Shown here: positions 54,685-58,976 of the stretch, in pieces | Position numbering within the stretch: the first letter of the stretch is position 1 | How the letters are laid out: the number at the start of each line of letters is the position of its first letter | Assembly: GCA_019351975.1 (NCBI GenBank) | Contig: JABBOG010000023.1 | Location: 1-58,976, forward strand | DNA length: 58,976 bases | Origin: Acidobacteriota bacterium | GTDB lineage: Bacteria; Acidobacteriota; Terriglobia; Terriglobales; Acidobacteriaceae | Direction of reading: 5' to 3' | Made by a program: the position numbers and the translations under genes | Notes under the pieces: model-generated | Seen by the model: only the letters and a program-made list of their open reading frames with translations | Told to the model about the DNA's origin: nothing | Databases searched by the model: none

Positions 54685-56469
54685 TTACACCAGAACAGCC
54701 TGGGCAACTTCACTGGTAACGATCTGGTCCGATGCAGCCACAGAGGCTGAGGCAGGAAAGTACGCATTCGACACATATTGGCCCAACATCCGATGAGTGT
54801 TGAAGAAAGTACCGTTCATTGCGATGCAGTGACGACGCATTTCCGCCCAAAGCACTTTATCGCGGTACAGTGGAGCTACTGCGTTCTCCAGCTTGTCGTA
54901 CAGGTATTCAGCCTGCGCCACTTCGTCCTCTGTATTTTCTATACACCAGCCAGTGATGTTTTCCGCACAGCCTTCGACCCACCAGCCGTCCATAATGCTG
55001 AGGCTTGGAACTCCGTTGAGTGCAGCTTTCATGCCGCTGGTTCCAGAAGCTTCATAGGGACGCAGCGGTGTGTTAAGCCAAACGTCGACACCATTCGTAA
55101 GCTGTTCGCCGAGTTCCCAATCGTAGTTTTCAAGATATAGAACGCGAAGCTTGCTGTGTTCCAGCTTTGCAGCCGCCGTAAAAATCCCTCGAATAATGCT
55201 TTTGCCAGCATTATCAGCCGGATGGGACTTACCTGCCATTAAGATCTGTAGTCCGCCAAGACGTTCTGCGATCGCTATAAGACGCTCAGGCGAATACAAC
55301 ACCAGGTTGGCACGTTTGTAGGTGGCGACCCGTCGAGCAAAGCCCAACGTTAAGATATCAGGATCGAATTGCAAGCCAGTACGCTGCCTGACGGTATCAA
55401 ACAGACGCTGCTTGCTGACCGCATGAGTAGCATCAATGATCGAGGCTTCGATGCCATACACTGAGCGAAAGTATTGATTGTCGTGGCGCCATGATGGAAT
55501 TTCTTTATCGAAAAGCTGCTGGAAAGGCTGAGCAAGCCACGTAGCAGCATGAACCCCGTTGGTGATTGCGTGCACCTGATACTCAGGGAACATCTGCTGA
55601 GACACTTTTCCGTGCAGCATGGCCACGCCATTCACATAGCGAGAGAATCGCAGGGCAAGGTAGGTCATATTCAGCAGGCCATTATGGATGCAATTAAATC
55701 GCTCGATAGCAGAAGACCGTTCATGACCTAGAATCTGGATCATCTGGTCAATACCAAACTTATCGTGGCCTGCCGGCACAGGCGTGTGCGTGGTAAAGAC
55801 GCACCGCTGCTTGATCGCGTCGGCATCGGCATCCGTTGCAGCGTAGATAGGCGATGGAGCGAGACGTGCCTCCAATAGCCCTATGGTTAGAAGGGCGGCA
55901 TGTCCCTCATTCATATGACAGACTTCAGGCTGACAACCCAAGGCATGAAGAAGATGAATCCCGCCTAGACCAAGGATGGTCTCCTGGCATAGGCGATAAT
56001 AAGTGTCGCCCCCGTAAAGGTGGTCGGTCAGATGCTGGTCCCAAGGGTCGTTTCCATCCACATCAGCATCCAGCAGAAAAACTGGAATCACATGACCCGT
56101 TACACCAACCACATCGAAGCGCCATGCGCAAAGAGTGATATCTCGGTTCTGCATACGCAGAGTGATGGTCTGGTTCGCCGATGGGAGCGTGCTTTCGGGT
56201 GACCAGACTACATCACTTTCCGTCTGCTGCCCAGCAGCGTCGAGGTGCTGCTCAAAATACCCGCGACGGTGCACAAGTGATATCGCAACCATCGATACAC
56301 CGGTATCCGCGGCGGAGCGCAGCGTATCTCCAGCCAGCATTCCGAGACCTCCCGAATACGTCGGCAGAGACTTCGAAAGCGCGATTTCCATCGAAAAGTA
56401 CGCAACTTTGCGATCAGAGATATCGAAAGAGGGGTTGGGGTAGGCGTGCGAAGAGGACGCGAAACTCAT
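54685..56469 (-). CDS. glgP: Alpha-glucan (glycogen) phosphorylase, short type
   Basis: Pyridoxal-phosphate enzyme that releases glucose 1-phosphate from glycogen or maltodextrins. About 594 residues, so it belongs to the shorter bacterial/archaeal GT35 group. Visible motifs: VAYFSMEIALSKSLPTYSGG at the N-terminus, CHMNEGHAALL, TTHTPVPAGHDKF, AITNGVHAATW, and near the C-terminus RPYEASGTSGMKAALNG, with FARRVATYKRANL before it. Normally the PLP Lys lies in the ASGTSGMK motif, which is present. ATG 56469 is preferred over an earlier frame start at 56526; the ribosome binding site is weak. Confidence 0.9.
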   Translation of the reverse strand: MSFASSSHAYPNPSFDISDRKVAYFSMEIALSKSLPTYSGGLGMLAGDTLRSAADTGVSMVAISLVHRRGYFEQHLDAAGQQTESDVVWSPESTLPSANQTITLRMQNRDITLCAWRFDVVGVTGHVIPVFLLDADVDGNDPWDQHLTDHLYGGDTYYRLCQETILGLGGIHLLHALGCQPEVCHMNEGHAALLTIGLLEARLAPSPIYAATDADADAIKQRCVFTTHTPVPAGHDKFGIDQMIQILGHERSSAIERFNCIHNGLLNMTYLALRFSRYVNGVAMLHGKVSQQMFPEYQVHAITNGVHAATWLAQPFQQLFDKEIPSWRHDNQYFRSVYGIEASIIDATHAVSKQRLFDTVRQRTGLQFDPDILTLGFARRVATYKRANLVLYSPERLIAIAERLGGLQILMAGKSHPADNAGKSIIRGIFTAAAKLEHSKLRVLYLENYDWELGEQLTNGVDVWLNTPLRPYEASGTSGMKAALNGVPSLSIMDGWWVEGCAENITGWCIENTEDEVAQAEYLYDKLENAVAPLYRDKVLWAEMRRHCIAMNGTFFNTHRMLGQYVSNAYFPASASVAASDQIVTSEVAQAVLV

Positions 56470-56712
56470 ATATAAAGGAGAATCCCTTTTCCCGGCCGGA
56501 CGTAATTCCAGCCGACACTGATACATTCAACGAACGTGTCAGGAGCATAGCGCGAACTTACATCAATTAAGGCATCAAGCGCTTTTTTGATTTTCGTTGC
56601 ACCTTATCCTTTAGTCTACACGTTTTACTAACTAAATCTCGGAAATTATTTTTAAGTGCTGTATCCGCTTTTCAAATCATTTCACCAGCTTCAAATCAGT
56701 TGCTTTGCTCGC

Positions 56713-57003
56713 CTACACACTCTTGAAGCCAAACTTCATGGCGAGCCCCACCGCCAGCGCTAGCGCAAACGCGACTGTGGTATTGATTAGGCCGATTCGT
56801 AATCTCTTACGCATTGCTCCGATCACAACCACAAATGCGTATAGGCCAAACATCAGCAACATCCCATCATAGACAAAGACGCGCCCAGGGCTGATAACCA
56901 CGCTCAGTGTTGGTAGAACGTTAATTCCAGCCAAAATCGTCCCAATAAAGAAGGTCAGGACAAATAAGATCAGTTGGAACATGATGGAAAGGAGGTTTTT
57001 CAT
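56713..57003 (-). CDS. Small integral membrane protein
   Basis: A 96-residue protein with three hydrophobic helices (LILFVLTFFIGTILAGINVL, MLLMFGLYAFVVVIGAM, TVAFALALAVGLAMKFG). There is a basic turn (RKRLRIG) between helices 2 and 3. ATG 57003 follows AAGGA by 6 bases. I do not recognise a family. It lies 82 bases after the adenosine deaminase-like gene on the same strand and could be cotranscribed. Confidence 0.7.
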   Translation of the reverse strand: MKNLLSIMFQLILFVLTFFIGTILAGINVLPTLSVVISPGRVFVYDGMLLMFGLYAFVVVIGAMRKRLRIGLINTTVAFALALAVGLAMKFGFKSV

Positions 57004-57084
57004 TGGATTCCTTCTTCATTTCGTTACAGGAGATACGCTGCTGTCGCAACGTGAACAGTGTAGCCGGGCTTCAGTGGTCGGCGG

Positions 57085-58719
57085 TTAATGGACAGAAGCT
57101 TCATAGAGAGCGAAGCGGCGCTCAAGTTGCCATTGCTCTGAAGCTCGCTCACTCCCTTTCAAGAAGGCGTCACAAGAAGCTGCTGGAGTGCTATTCGCGG
57201 TGATTGGAGCAGCACAGACAGATTTGCGTCTTGTAAATTCGTCGTTCCCTAACCATAAACTCTCTCCTTGTAAAAAGGCGTGTTCGAGAGATGTACGGGC
57301 CATCTTCTTGAGATCAACATAATTGAGAGACTGCTCTTCTGCACCTTTGACATATTCGTGCGTCAAGTCAATGCGTGATACGCCCTCATCATCGGTTGAA
57401 AGGGCCACCGGGACATTAGCAGCCCGATAGGCTGCGAGTGGATGAGCTTTGCCTTCGATACCAAGGATGCCTTCATTCGAAGTGAGATTGATCTCCACCA
57501 TGATATGCTTGGCCGCCATCTCTTTGAGAAGAGCTGCGGCGTTGTTCTCGTACAACACATCTACGCCGTGCCCAATCCTTGAAGCATGGCCGAGATCAAT
57601 GGCTTGACGAATATGGAAGGTGAGACCACGCGGGGGAACCAGCCCAGGTGCAAGTTCCCCCGCGTGGAGCGAAATGCGCACATCCGGATAAATGGAGTGA
57701 AGGAAGTCAAGCATGAGCATCTGTAAGTGATAGTCCTTCATGGCAACGCGATCATCCTCGGGCTGAACAAAGTTGATGCCTACAAAATTGGGATGACCGG
57801 CTTTGGATTCAGCACGAATGGTTTCAAAACCAAGAAGGGTTTGCGCAAAGACCTGTTGCGGCGGAAAAGCCCGCAGGATCTGATAAAGAAAGTGAATCTT
57901 CACCCCGCACGCTGCTGCTGGAGTCGCGCTATCGCAGTGCTCCATTTGGCGCTGTCCCGCCATCGCAGCGGAGATTTGCTCGCTGTCAACTGCAACCCCT
58001 CCGCGCAGCCCGGCAGCCAGTAATGCATCCCGCAATCTGGCGAAGATCTGCATATAACTTGCGTCATCAATATCGCTAGGCCATGCAAGCTTGGAACTCA
58101 GCGCTACGGCACCCTCGAACGGAGGCGTCGTCATGATCTCAAGATACTGCTCATTTTGCCGCGCGGCACGTCTGGCAACCTCGTCGAGCCACTCGGATGT
58201 ATCCCCCTTCACACCGCTAAAGCGATCAAAAGTCGAGAAGAACTGGTCATGTCCGTCAAAGCCTGAGATGGGGACAAAGCTGCGCATTGAAAATGAATCC
58301 ACGAGCTTATCGTAGAGGGCCTGCCCTGTAAGCCCATTTGCTACGACTTCGTAACTCTTGAGGATATCTACAGCAGGGACATCGTCATGTGCCAGACATG
58401 GATTTTCGGATGTAACATTCGCAGCGCGCGGCGTGAATTTGAGCTCAAACGGATCGACGCAAAGCCCTTCCCGAATGCCTTCAGCGATGAGCGTCTCTGC
58501 GTACACAGCACCGGAAAGATGCATGTGCAGATCAGCTCCTTTCGGCATTGCTTCAAGCAAAGCGTAAAGTTCCCCTGGCCCCATATCCCTCGCCCGATCA
58601 AAAGCACGGGTCACGCGTGCCTCGGCCGGAGTGAGGACTGCCCCAGATTTAGCCTGTGCCGTGGCAGAGATACATCCCGCCAAGAGGAGGAATACAGAAA
58701 TGATACGAGTGCTGAGCAT
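57085..58719 (-). CDS. Secreted adenosine deaminase-like protein
   Basis: A 544-residue amidohydrolase of the adenosine deaminase superfamily, similar in layout to secreted ADGF-type proteins. A signal peptide (IISVFLLLAGCISATAQA) precedes the zinc site KGADLHMHLSGAVYAE (HxH). Later ligands and catalytic residues are seen in ISLHAGELAP (His, Glu), SRIGHGVDVLYENN (His) and VALSTDDEGVSRIDLT (Asp). Adenosine or a related nucleoside is the expected substrate. ATG 58719 has GAGG 6 bases upstream and starts the signal peptide; the frame opens nine codons earlier. Confidence 0.87.
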   Translation of the reverse strand: MLSTRIISVFLLLAGCISATAQAKSGAVLTPAEARVTRAFDRARDMGPGELYALLEAMPKGADLHMHLSGAVYAETLIAEGIREGLCVDPFELKFTPRAANVTSENPCLAHDDVPAVDILKSYEVVANGLTGQALYDKLVDSFSMRSFVPISGFDGHDQFFSTFDRFSGVKGDTSEWLDEVARRAARQNEQYLEIMTTPPFEGAVALSSKLAWPSDIDDASYMQIFARLRDALLAAGLRGGVAVDSEQISAAMAGQRQMEHCDSATPAAACGVKIHFLYQILRAFPPQQVFAQTLLGFETIRAESKAGHPNFVGINFVQPEDDRVAMKDYHLQMLMLDFLHSIYPDVRISLHAGELAPGLVPPRGLTFHIRQAIDLGHASRIGHGVDVLYENNAAALLKEMAAKHIMVEINLTSNEGILGIEGKAHPLAAYRAANVPVALSTDDEGVSRIDLTHEYVKGAEEQSLNYVDLKKMARTSLEHAFLQGESLWLGNDEFTRRKSVCAAPITANSTPAASCDAFLKGSERASEQWQLERRFALYEASVH

Positions 58720-58771
58720 GCGAAACCTCGTGGGTGAATTTCTCAAAGAATAACCTAAGCATCCATCCGGT

Positions 58772-58801
58772 TTGGCGTTGAGACTGAGTGGTTGCTATAC
58801 T
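58772..58801 (+). promoter_or_regulatory. Candidate sigma-70-type promoter for tRNA-Phe
   Basis: TTGGCG (58772-58777) and TATACT (58796-58801) are spaced by 18 bases and sit about 125 bases ahead of tRNA-Phe on the plus strand. The two boxes match the consensus at four or five of six positions each. The distance to the tRNA is rather long, so the transcript could include a leader. Confidence 0.4.
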
Positions 58802-58925
58802 GTGATTCAACGTTCTCAAAGGCACCACATCCTGTGTGGCCGTGATTCCCTCCCATCAGGCAGGCGAAGAGAAACGCAAGACCCGACGGGCGATCTTGGC
58901 CGCGCGTTGGAATGGACATTGCCAA

Positions 58926-58976
58926 GGCCAGATAGCTCAGTGGTAGAGCGCGGCCCTGAAAAGGCCGGCGTCGGCG
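58926..58976 (+). tRNA. tRNA-Phe (GAA), 3' part beyond the window
   Basis: GGCCAGA starts the acceptor stem, the D-arm reads TAGCTCAGTGGTAGAGC, and the anticodon arm CGGCC-CTGAAAA-GGCCG gives anticodon GAA. The window ends in the variable/T-arm region, so the 3' acceptor strand is not seen. Confidence 0.9.

Overview
The window looks like chromosomal DNA of an acidobacterium, most likely order Terriglobales (Edaphobacter, Granulicella or Terriglobus type). This is inferred from protein families rather than from a 16S gene: a large Oar-type TonB-dependent receptor with an N-terminal carboxypeptidase-regulatory-like domain, next to a DUF5666 protein; secreted glutaminase-like, M61 and CocE/NonD hydrolases; GC-rich coding with strong C/G third positions; and dispersed repeats containing GTCATCCTTCGC. 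Most of the window is housekeeping or metabolic sequence. The stretch from about 18.3 to 28.3 kb is a scarred region with several decayed mobile or accessory fragments.

Layout. 0-8 kb: ribD (carrying a dispersed repeat inside its reading frame), a single-domain response regulator, a PhzF-like isomerase, a 1-Cys peroxiredoxin, tRNA-Cys with a serine-recombinase remnant beside it, an aldehyde dehydrogenase with an unusual basic tail, and a TPR protein. 8-18 kb: guanine deaminase, homoserine dehydrogenase, a secreted nucleotide pyrophosphatase-like phosphodiesterase, then a carbon/energy cluster. In that cluster acetate kinase is divergent from phosphoketolase, phosphoketolase overlaps a P-type H+-ATPase by ATGA, and a universal stress protein converges on the ATPase. 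Phosphoketolase makes acetyl phosphate, AckA can turn it into ATP and acetate, and the ATPase can spend ATP to export protons.

18.3-28.3 kb: the segment is bracketed by a 160-bp direct repeat that copies the 3' end and terminator of the TonB-receptor gene. Inside are oligopeptidase B, two DUF3857/transglutaminase-like proteins (one has lost its catalytic Cys and His), a membrane protein, and decayed pieces of an ABC permease, an IS6-family transposase, an MBG/Ig-like repeat protein, ssb and a Tn3-type resolvase. 28-36 kb: TonB receptor plus DUF5666 protein, a CocE/NonD hydrolase, a CDGSH protein, a UBP-type zinc-finger protein with a TTAGGG-like G-rich array at its 3' end, and RNase PH.

36-46 kb: a three-gene two-component module (soluble histidine kinase; NtrC-like regulator whose GAFTGA loop reads GGVNGA; pseudo-receiver/DHp protein without an ATPase domain), a LacD-like aldolase, and a minus-strand run lon-tsaB-rimI-psd-pssA. 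46-59 kb: tRNA-Leu, a DUF3467 protein, a 37-residue membrane ORF ahead of a YeiH-type transporter, a TMEM175-like channel with an apparent one-base frameshift, a glutaminase-like protein, an M61 peptidase, tRNA-Arg, a polysaccharide deacetylase, a Bcp peroxiredoxin, an alpha-glucan phosphorylase, a small membrane protein, a secreted adenosine deaminase-like protein, and a tRNA-Phe cut by the window end.

I saw no CRISPR array, rRNA operon, prophage or complete insertion sequence. The best candidates for something new are the signalling module with the altered sigma-54 loop, the coupled phosphoketolase/H+-ATPase pair, the paired active and inactive transglutaminase-like proteins, and the 160-bp duplication with the debris it brackets. 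All functional calls come from reading motifs by eye, without database searches.
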